Source of the DNA: Cladorhizidae sp. MBARI D1340-BT2
Taxonomy: Eukaryota; Porifera; Demospongiae; Poecilosclerida; Cladorhizidae
Direction of reading: 5' to 3'
DNA: 64,000 nt
NCBI GenBank assembly: GCA_028752905.1
Contig: JAQNBH010000007.1
Location: 12,250,919-12,314,918, forward strand
Shown: one piece after another, positions 11,401 to 26,400 of the stretch
Layout: the number at the start of each line of letters is the position of its first letter
Position numbering within the stretch: position 1 is the stretch's first letter
Made by a program: the position numbers and the translations under genes
Notes under the pieces: generated by a model
The model's input: the letters and a program-made list of their open reading frames with translations, nothing else
Database searches by the model: none
Told to the model about the DNA's origin: nothing

Positions 11401-14400
11401 TGCGAGCATCTTGTTGTCATGCAAGGGTGAGGACATCTTGTTGTGCAAGGGTGAGGGCATCTTGTTGTCATGCAAGGGTGAGGGCATCTTGTTGTCGTGC
11501 AAGGGTGCGGGCATCTTGTTGTCATGCAAGGGTGAGGACATCTTGTTGTGCAAGGGTGAGGGCATCTTGTTGTCATGCAAGGGTGAGGGCATCTTGTTGT
11601 CATGCAAGGGTGAGGACATCTTGTTGTGCAAGGGTGAGGGCATCTTGTTGTCATGCAAGGGTGAGGGCATCTTGTTGTCATGCAAGGGTGAGGGCATATT
11701 GTTGTCATGCAAGGGTGAGGACATCTTGTTGTGCAAGGGTGAGGGCATCTTGTTGTCATGCAAGGGTGAGGGCATCTTGTTGTCATGCAAGGGTGCGGGC
11801 ATCTTGTTGTCATGCAAGGGTTGCGGGCATCTTGTTGTCATGCAAGGGTGAGGACATCTTGTTGTGCAAGGGTGAGGGCATCTTGTTGTCATGCAAGGGT
11901 GCGGGCATCTTGTTGTCATGCAAGGGTGAGGACATCTTGTTGTGCAAGGGTGAGGGCATCTTGTTGTCATGCAAGGGTGAGGGCATCTTGTTGTCGTGCA
12001 AGGGTGCGGGCATCTTGTTGTCATGCAAGGGTGAGGACATCTTGTTGTGCAAGGGTGAGGGCATCTTGTTGTCATGCAAGGGTGAGGGCATCTTGTTGTC
12101 ATGCAAGGGTGAGGGCATCTTGTTGTCATGCAAGGGTGATGGCATCTTGTTGTCATGCAAGGGTGAGGGCATCTTGTTGTCATGCAAGGGTGAGGGCATC
12201 TTGTTGTCGTGCAAGGGTGCGGGCATCTTGTTGTCATGCAAGGGTGAGGACATCTTGTTGTCGTGCAAGGGTGCGGGCATCTTGTTGTCATGCAAGGGTG
12301 CGGGCATCTTGTTGTCATGCAAGGGTGAGGGCATCTTGTTGTCGTGCAAGGGTGAGGACATCTTGTTGTCATGCAAGGGTGAGGACATCTTGTTGTGGAA
12401 GGGTGAGGGCATCTTGTTGTCATGCAAGGGTGCGGGCATCTTGTTGTCGTGCAAGGGTGAGGGCATCTTGTTGTCATGCAAGGGTGAGGGCATCTTGTTG
12501 TCATGCAAGGGTGAGGGCATCTTGTTGTGCAAGGGTGAGGGCATCTTGTTGTCATGCAAGGGTGCGGGCATCTTGTTGTCGTGCAAGGGTGAGGGCATCT
12601 TGTTGTCATGCAAGGGTGAGGGCATCTTGTTGTCATGCAAGGGTGCGGGCATCTTGTTGTCGTGCAAGGGTGAGGGCATCTTGTTGTCTTGCAAGGGTGA
12701 GGACATCTTGGTCATGCAAGGGTGCGGGCATCTTGTTGTCGTGCAAGGGTGCGGGCATCTTGTTGTCGTGCAAGGGTGCGGGCATCTTGTTGTCATGCAA
12801 GGGTGAGGGTACTGTATCTTGTTGTCATGCAAGGGTGAGGGCATCTTGTTGTCATGCAAGGGCGCGGGTATCTTGTTGTCATGCAAGGGTGCGGGTATCT
12901 TGTTGTCGTGCAAGGGTGAGGGCATCTTGTTGTCATGCAAGGGTGAGGGGTTATCTTGTTGTCGTGCAAGGGTGAGGGCATCTTGTTGTCATGCAAGGGT
13001 GCGGGCATCTTGTTGTCATGGGCACAGTTGTGTTAGTGGAATATTTAAGGATACATGTAAATACTGCAACTTCACAAAGGAACCTACTAGTTGGTGGTTA
13101 TCTAGGGCCAGGAGTATTCCAAGGCTAGGGGTATCTAGGGCCAGGAGTATTCCAAGGCTAGGGCTATCTAGGGCCAGGAGTATTCTAAGGCTAGGGGTAT
13201 CTAGGGCCAGGAGTATTCCAAGGCTAGGGGTATCTAGGGCCAGGAGTATTCCAAGGCTAGGGGTATCTAGGGCCAGGTGTGCTCCAAGGCTAGGGGTATC
13301 TAGGGTCAGGGGTGATCCAAGGCATCTACGGCCAGGAGTATCTAGGAGGGGTGTTGTTATCTAGGGCAAGGGCTAAGGCTAGGGGTATCTAGGGCCAGGA
13401 TGTTCTAAAGCTCAGGGCATCTATGGAGGGTGTTCTAAGGCTAGTAGGGCAAGGGGTGTTCTAAGGCTAGGGATATCTAGGGCCAGGGCCACGGTATTCT
13501 AGGGCCAGGGTATTGATATGCATTATACTGTAGGTTACAGCTCTCCCATCTTCATCCTCCACCCCCTCCTCCCCTACCCCTCCCTCCACCCCCTCCCCCC
13601 CTCCACTTGACTCTCTTTCACTCGTCTCCTCTTTCCTCCTCCTCTTCCCCTTCCTGTCCCTCCCCTTCCTGTCCCTCCACTTCTCTCTAGCTGGAGGCGT
13701 CTTGTACGTAAAAGAATCGGAGCAGACCAGGTCCGTGTGGACATCTGTTACATCACGCCCGATGGACGAAGGTTACGGACCTTCCCCGAGATTCAGCGCC
13801 ACCTGGACCTGAAGTCAGACAAACTCACTATGGACCACTTCACCTTCAGCAAGAAGGTGGACCTGGGCGAGACACTGAACTCGGACAGTGTGAGTGGTCA
13901 TGCTCAGTCAATGTATCGCATAGGGGGTGTTGTTGGTGGGTAATGGGTGTGGCTTTTGCGTAATTCGATACGGCGGTCGTGTCAGTCAATAGCTAGGCCC
14001 TCAAAATACATGGATTGGATGGCGAGAGAAACAATCTAGAAGCAGAAACCTAACCACACCCACCAAAGAACAGTAAGCAATCCCAATGTCTAAAATGGGT
14101 GTGGTTTCAAAAGAATGGCTGAACCTGGGTAGAAACTTCCACACATCTGCCACGCCCCCCAAACCTTGATTTCCCCCCCTCCCCTCTGTAATCTTCCATG
14201 CTATGCCAACGAGAACAGCAAGTGCACCCGGAAAGCGCCCAGAACACTCAATCTTAATGCAAAGCATGTGACCCGCTGAAAAGGGGGTGTGGTTATAGCA
14301 GTAATTGTGAGCAGAGCACATGTATTCCCACGGCCCTGGAATTTCTTTTGGGGAGGCGGGAGGAGAGGTGGAAATTGGATCTGGTTAACCCCCTTTCCAG

Positions 14401-17400
14401 ACGTCTTGTCCTCGCATAATTTCATAAACCATGATTTCTCTCTCCCTTTAATTAAGCAAAACCCTAAAAAGAAGCACTGGCTTGTATATATTCGTATTCT
14501 CTACCTTTACACATATCTGTAGGTGGAAGTTTCCCCTGATGGTTCAAAGGTCATCAGAAGAGGGCGTGGTCGAAGACCAAAAGTTTCGTATGAACCCTCC
14601 AATTTACAGCATCGTCCGTCGGAACAGAGCTCCTCCCAGTCGACGGTGGAGCCGACGGTGACCGTGGGGAGAACCAGAGGACGTGGGCGTGGGATGGGGC
14701 GCGGACGGGGAAGCAGAGGGGGAGCGGCTCGAAACCCTGTTGGACGCCCCAAAAAGGAACCACGTCAGGACTTGAGTAAGTTGGCCACTCACAGTTCCCA
14801 GGCCTTCCCCAGCCGCTCCGTACCAACGGTGGTCACCGCTGTGAAAAAGGAGCCGCAACCGACCTTGCCTTCGTTGTCCCCTGCTAAGCCCACCACTTCA
14901 ATCGTTCTTCAAAAAGTGCCGAGTCAGCCTGGTAAGGACGACGGTACAGAGGGGGTGGAGTTAGGTGGCAGCGACAGTTCTCGTCTCGTGGGGGGACAGA
15001 CACCTGCTGTTCAGCACACCCGGATGGGGGGCACAGGTGAAATCCCCTCCGCAAGTGGCGGTGACGAGGAGAAGCCCGTCGGTAATCCTCGAGGAATGAA
15101 AGCTGTGGCCACGCCCCCACCCTTAGTGGAGCCAGGGGCAGAGCCGGTGTTCTCCTCCCAGCAATCCAAGTCCGAGGTTGACGACAAATTGAACGACCGC
15201 ACAACCATTGACAGTTACGCTCCTCCGCCTCCTCTCAAACCCATTGGAAACACTCCGCCGGGACCCGGAACTCCTAATAATGCCCATTCGAACACTGCAT
15301 CTTCGGTTGCCGTAGAAACGAACTCTGCGCTTCATGTTTATAGAAAGCGGGGTCCGAAGAGAAAGGCCCCTGTCATTGATCCAACTACTGAGGTAGCGTC
15401 CAACGGATCTCTGCCTCTACAACCTTCCATCAAACGCCGACGGGGAAGGCCGAAGGGAAGCGGGGTTCGTTCGGAAGTTGTGATCTCACGGAGGGGTGGT
15501 GGAGGGAGAGGACGTGGAGGAAGGAAGGGGGGACGTCTTGCTTCCCACGCCCGATTGACGGCTATTTTACCTCGTACTGATCCCACCAGAAAAGTGAGTG
15601 GGGAGACGCCCTCCCCAGGTGCATCTGTGGCAGCAGGGCTTCCCGGGAGTGGAACACCCAATGCGCAGAGTGGGACGGACCGAGAGAAAGGAGGTGGAGT
15701 GGATGTGGGCATGCAGGGTCAGAGTTCATCGTGGGAAGGTTCATCTCAGATGGCTGCTGGAGGTGGAGGAGGAAGCGGAGGACTGTCTGCGATGTATAAC
15801 TATAACTTCAGCAACAAGAAGGTACAGTCATTGTTGTGATGGCATTGCTGTTAGTGTTGATAGTAATGTTGTTGTTGTTGATAATATTGTTGTTGTTGAT
15901 AGTATTGTTGTTGTTAGTGTTGATAGTATTGTGTTGTTGTTGTTGATAGTATTGTTGATAGTGTTGTTGTTAGTGTTGATAGTATTGATGTTTTTATTGA
16001 TAGTATTGTTGTTATTGATAGTATTGTTGTTGTTATTGATAGTATTGTTGTTGTCGATAGTATTGTTGTTGTTATTGGTAGTATTGTTGTTGGTAGTATT
16101 GTTGTTGTTGATAGTATTGTTGTTGTTGATAGTATTGTTGTTGTTATTGGTGGTAGTATTGTTGTTGATAGTATTGTTGTTGTTGATAGTATTGTTGTTG
16201 TTGTTGATAGTATTGTTGTTATTGATAGTATTGTTGTTGATATTATTGTTGTTGTCGATAGTATTGTTGTTATTAATGGTAGTATTGTTGTTGATAGTGT
16301 TGTTGTTATTGATAGTATTGTTGTTGTTGTTGATAGTATTGCTGTTGGTGTTGATAATATTGTTGTTGTTTATAGTTTTGTTGATGTTGTTATTGATGTT
16401 ATCGTTGTTGTCTATTTGTCATCAACATACTGTACACGTATGTAGTTAACATTGCACCAAAAACAGAGAGAGAGAATCCTTCAAGTATTTGACGTCAGCT
16501 GAAAGTGTAACCACACAAGTTTATCACGGAGACCTAGGTCTAGTTCGTATGGCAGAAGCCTAAGACGTGCATAAAGCTCACCATCTCGGAGTCTTCCTGT
16601 GTAGGTCTAGTTCATATGGCGGAGGCCTAAGACTCACATAAAGCTCACCATCTCGGAGTCTTCCTGTGTTGGTCTAGTTCATATGGCAGAGGCCTAAGAC
16701 TCGCATAAAGCTCACCATCTCGGCTACAACTCCCTGTCTCAGCTTCATGGCAGCCCAAATGGTTTCTTCCAGCCATTACTAGCTCCCAAAACACTTCCAG
16801 CATGGCCTTGAATTCTCCATAAGCTAAAAGCAGGACTAGAATACCTACTGTTAGAACATGTGTCCAAGCAACTCATGTCTCTCTATCTCTGTTGTTCGCT
16901 TGCATGGAGTCGCTTCGTTCTTGAAACTATCTTGGAACTGGATGACTCCGAGTCTTTCTAATGCTCGTCCACAACAATGCTATGACCACAAAATGTGAGG
17001 ATCATCACGTAAAGTTCCTCAGCTCAATTAGCTCACATGCTATATATTATAAGCAGACCCAGTGATTGCTTGGGGTTGTGGAATCTCCTGTGCAATTTTA
17101 ACTGATCTGTCAATCTTGGGAATTTCATGCCTCTGATTCGCCACAAAGATGCCTCTGGGAAGCTGCGGCTGGCCCTACCCAGGGGGCTGGCTCTGGTTAA
17201 CAGAACAGCAAGAGGGTATGTACATGTGTTGGTATATGGGGAGACTTCTTCAGAATGTAACAAGAATGTCTGGGTAGCTTTCAAAGGAGACACTGGCTAA
17301 TGTTGGAGTCCTGAAAGCTCTTGAGCTGGACATTACAAACTCAGACCCAAACAATAATGTTGCTGGAGTGGTGTAGCTCATACCAACCCCTCAGGACAAC

Positions 17401-20400
17401 GACAACGAAAAGAGAGAATAAATAGCGATAAATAACAAGATTAATAAACAACACCAGTTAATAGACGACAATAATAAAAATAAACACTAATTAATAAACA
17501 ACAATTATGAATAAATACAAAAATAAAAATAAATGCAAGAACGAAATATTTTTATTGCAAAACAAACAAACTCCTTTGATTGAAACAAGACTGTTCCCAT
17601 GGAAACTACAACCAGCTGGATGACCCTTTACCATTTAGAATTGTGTACACACCAATATTAAATGGTAAGGGATTATCTAACTGGTTGTGGTCTGCATGCT
17701 CATTTTATTTTTAATTATTTTTTTAATTATTATTTTACGCGATAATGTCTTGTAGTAGATTATTCGTTAATATTTTATGTTCCAACGTGTGCCCATGTCC
17801 AGGCGCAGGAGGAGAAGCGGAGGCAGCTTCTCCTGAAGGCCCGAGCAGACAAAGCCAAGAAGAAGGAGGCACGCCACATGCAGCGCAGCATGTTGCTGAG
17901 TCAGCGAAAAGTGGCTCAGCGGCAGAGGCGTGAGCGAGAGCGACTGGCTCAGAAATTGGCCAGGGAGAAGCAGGAGAAAGTCCTACGTCAGAGGGAGGAC
18001 GAGGTAAGGAGAGTTGGGGAGGGACTGTTGCACACTTAGAAGATATCGTTGTGCCGGGGAGATATTGGATCTCCTTGTGGAGTGCTGTTCTGACAGCTCG
18101 GCTTACTGCTCTCTGCAAGGCTGCAACACAAGGGCTTTGTTTGGGACCTCCTGTCTCTGATCGATGCTCGTGTTTTGAATTGGACTATGTTTTATGTCTG
18201 CCTTGACTCTCCTCTCACCCTCGTCTCTTCTCCTCCCCTCTCCCCACCCTCCTTGTCCCACATCTCCCCACCACCTCCTCCCGACCCTCCTTGTCCCCTC
18301 TACTCCCATTTCCCTTCTCCTTCCCTCTCCCCACTCTCCCCATCCCCTCGCCTCCCCACCTCCTCCCCCTCTTTCCTCCCCCTCTCCCATGATGTGCACA
18401 GGCTCGTGAACTTCGCCGGCACCACATGGCCAGGCAGAAGCAGGTGGACTTCCAGCAAAGGGCTCAGGAGAGGACTCTGCGGCTGCTGGCCTACCTCAAG
18501 CAGCAGGAGCTGGACAAGCACAGAAAGTAGGGGCTGGTGGGATTACACCTGCGTGTGTGTGTGTTTGTGTGTGTGTGTGGATGTGTATAGTGTGTGAGGT
18601 TGTGTATTGCATGTGTGTGGTGTGTGAGGTTGTGTATTGCATGTGTGTGTGTGTGAGGTTGTGTATTGCATGTGTGTGGTGTGTGTGAGATTGTGTGTGT
18701 GTGGTTGTGTATTGTGTGTGTGTGGTTGTGTATTGCATGTGTGTGGTGTGTGTGAGGTGTATTGCATGTGGTTGTGTATTGCATGTGTGTGAGGAGTGAT
18801 GTGTGTGACGTTGTGTACTGCATGTGTGTGGTGTGTGTGAGGTTGTGTATTGCGTGTGTGTGGTTGTGTATAGTGGTGTGGTTGTGTATTGTGTGTGAGG
18901 TTGTGTATTGCGTGTGTGTGAGGAGTGTATTGTATGTGTGTGACATTGTGTACTGCATGTGTGTGGTGTGTGGTTGTGTATTGTATTCAAGAGGAACCAC
19001 AACAAGTGTTAAATACTCATAACTTCTTCCAGCACCTCTAATAGGAGGTGACTGGATATTTCTCTCCCACTGAGTGCTTTTAACAGAACATAGAAACATT
19101 GTGGGCTGAGGCAGACACTGGCCAGTGGCTAGCAAAAGAATTGGCACCAATTTTGCAAGAGAGGCTTCAATCAACTTCAACTGCTCGTGTCCCCTTTGAT
19201 GCATTGAGCCGGCAATAAAATATGAAGTTGTCACAGCTAAGTGTCAACGAGTTTTTAAGTTGTCACTGGACGGACAAAGTGGGTCAACCACTTTACACCT
19301 CTTGGTAATAACCATTAACACTTAAGCTAAGACAAACTCGTTGAGCAGCCTTTATCCAAGACGATCATAGTCCCAGGCACACTCAAAGATGGGCCTGCCT
19401 AGGGGAAGGTAATGAACTGGAGGGGGAGACACATAAAAATCTCTCGGAAGCAGTTTGAAGCATCTTGCAAAATCAGCCCCTCCCCTCCCCAAGGGACCTG
19501 AACTCTTTTCCTTACCACCGACTCCACACCTACCCAACCCCCGTCTGTCATGGCTCTAAAGGAAGCACATCATGGAGACAGGGACAAGGTTATGAACCTT
19601 GAAAGTGGCCCTTTCTTCCCCGTCCGTAGACCTCCCCTTTTTGCATGAGCACTAACTTGACTCTGAGGTCTAGCTAGAGGAGGAAGAGGTGGACCCTCTC
19701 ATTATCAGGTGCTGGTCTCTGGCTGTCAGTTTTGTTACATGGCATGGGCGGCTATTTCTGGTTGTCGGTAGTTTAGCTGCATAGATGTTAAGTATATATA
19801 ATTAAATTGAGGTGCTGGAGGTTGGTGCAAATAAAGATGGCGGTATTTGGCTTTCTTTCTCATCTTCTATCCCTACATCTTCTCCTCCCCTGCCACACCC
19901 CTTTGGTCCAACCCTCTTACAACAGAATGTACCAGCAACAACTTGATATAGAAAAAGCTGAGCAGCTGAAGCGGCCCACAGAAGACCTTGAAGTACGGGA
20001 AACCTCCTCTCTCCCATCCCTCCCCGCTCTGGCCTGGGTGCGTCTCCCAGCCGACGCCTTCTCCAGCCTACTGATGGTGGTCGAATTCACTCACTCGTTT
20101 GACGAGTTTCTGGAGGTGGAGCCAGCCCCTCCCCCATTGGGAGAAGTGTACCTGTCGTTGTATAATGGAGGCGGAGGAAAGGTGATGATGGATCTTTGTG
20201 CTCAGCTCCTCAAGGCAGCAATCTATGACCCAAGTGAGTGTGCATGTGGTGAGTGTGCATGTGGTGAGTGTGCATGTGGTGAGTGTGCATGTGGTGAGTG
20301 TGCATGTGGTATTAGTGCATGTAGTAAGTGCATGTGGTGAGTGTGCATGTAGTAAGTGCATGTGGTGTGTGGCATGTAGTAAGTGCATGTGGTGAGTGTG

Positions 20401-23400
20401 CATGTAGTAAGTGCATGTGGTGAGTGTGCATGTGGTGAGTGTGCATGTGGTGAGTGTGCATGTGGTGAGTGTGCATGTGGTGTGTGTGCATGTGGTGTGT
20501 GTACATGTGGTGAGTGTGCATGTGGTGGGTGTGCATGTGGTGAGTGTGCATGTGGTGTGTATGCATGTAGATGTGATGTATGTATGCATAAGATGTATTT
20601 CTGCACTCATAATAGTTGTGCTGTGGCATCAGAGACTTACTAGCCACACACACTGTAATAGTTGTGCTGTGGCATCAGAGACTTACTAGCCTCACACACT
20701 GTAATAGTTGTGCTGTGGCATCAGAGACTTACTAGCCTCACACACTGTAAGAGTTGTGCTGTGGCATCAGAGACTTACTAGCCACACACACTGTAATAGT
20801 TGTGCTGTGGCATCAGAGACTTACTAGCCTCACGCACTGTAATAGTTGTGCTGTGGCATCAGAGACTTACTAGCCACACACACTGTAATAGTTGTGCTGT
20901 GGCATCAGAGACTTACTAGCCCCACACACTGTAATAGTTGTGCTGTGGCATCAGAGACTTACTAGCCACACACACTGTAATAGTTGTGCTGTGGCATCAG
21001 AGACTTACTAGCCACACACACTGTAATAGTTGTGCTGTGGCATCAGAGACTTACTAGCCTCACACACTGTAATAGTTGTGCTGTGGCATCAGAGACTTAC
21101 TAGCCTCACACACTGTAAGAGTTGTGCTGTGGCATCAGAGACTTACTAGCCACACACACTGTAATAGTTGTGCTGTGGCATCAGAGACTTACTAGCCTCA
21201 CGCACTGTAATAGTTGTGCTGTGGCATCAGAGACTTACTAGCCACACACACTGTAATAGTTGTGCTGTGGCATCAGAGACTTACTAGCCCCACACACTGT
21301 AATAGTTGTGCTGTGGCATCAGAGACTTACTAGCCTCACACACTGTAATAGTTGTGCTGTGGCATCAGAGACTTACTAGCCTCACACACTGTAATAGTTG
21401 TGCTGTGGCATCAGAGACTTACTAGCCTCACACACTGTAATAGTTGTGCTGTGGCATCAGAGACTTACTAGCCTCACACACTGTAATAGTTGTGCTGTGG
21501 CATCAGAGACTTACTAGCCTCACACACTGTAATAGTTGTGCTGTGGCATCAGAGACTTACTAGCCACACACACTGTAATAGTTGTGCTGTGGCATCAGAG
21601 ACTTACTAGCCACACACACTGTAATAGTTGTGCTGTGGCATCAGAGACTTACTAGCCTCACACACTGTAATAGTTGTGCTGTGGCATCAGAGACTTACTA
21701 GCCCCACACACTGTAATAGTTGTGCTGTGGCATCAGAGACTTACTAGCCTCACACACTGTAATAGTTGTGCTGTGGCATCAGAGACTTACTAGCCTCACA
21801 CACTGTAATAGTTGTGCTGTGGCATCAGAGACTTACTAGCCCCACACACTGTAATAGTTGTGCTGTGGCATCAGAGACTTACTAGCCCCACACACTGTAA
21901 TAGTTGTGCTGTGGCATCAGAGACTTACTAGCCTCACACACTGTAATAGTTGTGCTGTGGCATCAGAGACTTACTAGCCACACACACTGTAATAGTTGTG
22001 CTGTGGCATCAGAGACTTACTAGCCTCACACACTGTAATAGTTGTGCTGTGGCATCAGAGACTTACTAGCCCCACACACTGTAATAGTTGTGCTGTGGCA
22101 TCAGAGACTTACTAGCCCCACACACTGTAATAGTTGTGCTGTGGCATCAGAGACTTACTAGCCTCACACACTGTAATAGTTGTGCTGTGGCATCAGAGAC
22201 TTACTAGCCACACACACTGTAATAGTTGTGCTGTGGCATCAGAGACTTACTAGCCTCACACACTGTAAGAGTTGTGCTGTGGCATCAGAGACTTACTAGC
22301 CCCACACACTGTAATAGTTGTGCTGTGGCATCAGAGACTTACTAGCCTCACACACTGTAATAGTTGTGCTGTGGCATCAGAGACTTACTAGCCACACACA
22401 CTGTAATAGTTGTGCTGTGGCATCAGAGACTTACTAGCCTCACACACTGTAATAGTTGTGCTGTGGCATCAGAGACTTACTAGCCTCACACACTGTAATA
22501 GTTGTGCTGTGGCATCAGAGACTTACTAGCCTCACACACTGTAATAGTTGTGCTGTGGCATCAGAGACTTGCTAGCCACACACACTGTAATAGTTGTGCT
22601 GTGGCATCAGAGACTTACTAGCCTCACACACTGTAATAGTTGTGCTGTGGCATCAGAGACTTACTAGCCACACACACTGTAATAGTTGTGCTGTGGCATC
22701 AGAGACTTACTAGCCTCACACACTGTAATAGTTGTGCTGTGGCATCAGAGACTTACTAGCCTCACACACTGTAATAGTTGTGCTGTGGCATCAGAGACTT
22801 ACTAGCCACACACACTGTAATAGTTGTGCTGTGGCATCAGAGACTTACTAGCCACACACACTGTAATAGTTGTGCTGTGGCATCAGAGACTTACTAGCCA
22901 CACACACTGTAATAGTTGTGCTGTGGCATCAGAGACTTACTAGCCTCACACACTGTAATAGTTGTGCTGTGGCATCAGAGACTTACTAGCCTCACACACT
23001 GTAATAGTTGTGCTGTGGCATCAGAGACTTACTAGCCTCACACACTGTAATAGTTGTGCTGTGGCATCAGAGACTTACTAGCCTCACACACTGTAATAGT
23101 TGTGCTGTGGCATCAGAGACTTGCTAGCCACACACACTGTAATAGTTGTGCTGTGGCATCAGAGACTTGCTAGCCACACACACTGTAATAGTTGTGCTGT
23201 GGCATCAGAGACTTACTAGCCACACACACTGTAATAGTTGTGCTGTGGCATCAGAGACTTACTAGCCTCACACACTGTAATAGTTGTGCTGTGGCATCAG
23301 AGACTTACTAGCCTCACACACTGTAATAGTTGTGCTGTGGCATCAGAGACTTACTAGCCACACACACTGTAATAGTTGTGCTGTGGCATCAGAGACTTAC

Positions 23401-26400
23401 TAGCCACACACACTGTAATAGTTGTGCTGTGGCATCAGAGACTTACTAGCCACACACACTGTAATAGTTGTGCTGTGGCATCAGAGACTTACTAGCCTCA
23501 CACACTGTAATAGTTGTGCTGTGGCATCAGAGACTTGCTTAGACTCTCTTTACAAGTGCACATGTAAATATTTTCATTGCTCATTTGGACTCCATTCTTT
23601 CACCATTTGATCTCTTCTCCTCCTCCTCCCCCCTTCCCTCCCCCTCCTCCCCTTCTCCCCCTCCTCCCCCTTCTCCACTCCCTTCCTCCTTCCCCCCCTC
23701 CTCTCTGTCACCCTCAAGGCTGCGATGCCATGACAGTGGGTGGGTGTCCTATAGAGACGATAGATGTCAACATGCACACTCTGTCAGAACTCATCAGACT
23801 CTACTTGGAGGACAGGGCAGAGGCGGACATGGATCATGTGAGATAGCATACAGTAGATACCACCCAGCTGCCATGCTCTCAGGGAGGAAAGGTGTCACAC
23901 ACACACACATACATACATACATACATGTATACATAGGCACATACATACATACACACATACATACACATACATATATACATAATCACACACATACATACAT
24001 AAGCACATACATACACATACATACATACACATACACATATACATAATCACACACATACATACATAAGCACATACATACACACATACATATATATACACAT
24101 ACACACATACATACACATACATATATACATAATCACACACATACATACATAAGCACATACATACACACATACATATATACACACATACACACATACATAC
24201 ACATACATATATACATAATCACACACATACATACATAATCACATACATACATTAACACACACATACCCTCACACATACACACACATACATACACATATAT
24301 CCATAGCACATTCATACAATATACACTCATACATACACACACACATACATACATATACAAGCCCATACACACATACATGTACATGTATATACATACACAC
24401 ACTCCTACATATATATAAGCACACACATACAACATGCATAACACGTACATAAATACACTCATACATACACACATACATACATATACAAGCACATACATAC
24501 ACACATACATACATATACAAGCACATACACACATACATACACATGTACATACATATACATACACACACTCCTACATATATATATAAGCACACACACATAC
24601 ATACATGCATAAGCACGTACATAAATACACTCATACATACACACATACATACATATACAAGCACATACATACACACACATACATACATATCATATACAAG
24701 CACATACATACATGCATACATAAACTCATACATACACATATATATATATATATATATATACATAAGCACATACATACATACATATACATGTATATACACA
24801 CACACATACATACATATCATATACAAGTACATACGTACATGCACACATACATACACATATAACATATTTTAGTGCAGGAAATTACAACCGAAATATGTTT
24901 GGACTATTTGTCCGAGTACAATCCAGTTTGTCTGCCATTAATTTGAAAAAGTACTGCATGTACTTACATGCACTCCAAGCATCAAGTAATGAGTGCAAAC
25001 AGAATAAAACTCTGTAATGAGCAATGCAAGCAACAGATTGAGTCGGCCATCTTGTACACAGTCATCTAGTAACAGCTTCTCCTCCTCATCATCACTGTCT
25101 GTGTCAGAGGTCGGGCGTCTGATGCTTCCATACGTTCATGACTGTGCGCATGCATGTATTCTAGAGCATTCATAAGTGCTGCTCGGACATGTGACAGAGC
25201 AGATTGATTTTAGTTCAGGCAAATGCACGAGATGTTCGGAAAGCGTCTGATGTCTGACCTGCTCTGTAGACATACACACACACACACATACATGCACACA
25301 TCCATACACACATGCATACACACATAATACATATTTACACACATACATCCATACACACATGCATACACATAATACATATGTACACATCCATCCATCCATA
25401 CATATGCACTGCATCTACATACATGCATGTACATACATACACACATGTACACACATACATGTACATACATAATGCATACTGTAAGTATGCACACACGTAC
25501 ATACATGTATACACATTGATCACTGGAGGTGTTAGTTGCCTATGACCTTGTTCCTCTGCTGTGTGCCCACAGATCCTGCAGTCACTGGAGACCATGCCCT
25601 TGCAGTGTCTCTGCCCCTCGGACAAGATTCGAGTTCTGGCCTTCCTGGTGGGGGAGCTGCTGGACTCTGGCACGCTCACCAAGGAGGTGGACATGAGGAT
25701 GGAACAGGTGGCCTCTCTGAGGAGGGAGAAGTGGAAGATCAGTCTCAAGCTAAAGAGGTGAGAGGGAGTGGAAGGTATGGGCGAGGGGAGGAGGTTATGG
25801 TTGAGTGAGGGGAGAGGCTGGGTGAGTGATGGGAGGGGCTAGGGGTGAGTGAGGGGAGTGGCTAGTTGTAGGTGAGGGGAGGGGCTAGGGGTGAGTGAGG
25901 GGAGGGGCTAGGGGTGAGTGAGGGGAGGGGCTAGGGATGAGGGGAGGGGCTAGGGGTGAGTGAGGGGAGGGGCTAGGGATGAGTGAGGGGGTGGAGGGAA
26001 TGATTGGAAAACTGGATATGTGTAGAGTTCAAACAGGTGTGGCTCCACCCAATTGACAAATACAGTCTTACGCTTTCAGTGATGAGAGGGAAGAGTGCTT
26101 ATTGCCACACCTGGCCATGTCTGAGGCACGTCTATATTTCACCTGGCCATGTGTGAGGCACGTCTATATTCCACCTGGCCATGTCTGAGGCACGTCTATA
26201 TTCCACCTGGCCATGTGTGAGGCATGTCTATATTTCACCTGGCCATGTGTGAGGCACGTCTATATTTCACCTGGCCATGTCTGAGGCATGTCTATATTTC
26301 ACCTGGCCATGTGTGAGGCATGTCTATATTTCACCTGGCCATGTCTGAGGCATGTCTATATTCCACCTGGCCATGTCTGAGGTACGTCTATATTTCACCT

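Noticed and set aside
11259..12806. 515-codon open frame (and long minus-strand partners) in intron 2
   Set aside because: Produced by a 27-bp repeat unit without stops; repetitive peptide with no domain, and the real exons flank it.
18491..19234. 247-codon Thr/His-rich minus-strand frame
   Set aside because: Antisense of a GT-rich microsatellite in intron 6.
20606..23545. CRISPR-like look of the 46-bp repeat
   Set aside because: No unique spacers; units are contiguous and the host gene is eukaryotic.
23895..24865. Cys/Tyr/Val minus-strand frames
   Set aside because: Antisense of a CA/CATA microsatellite.
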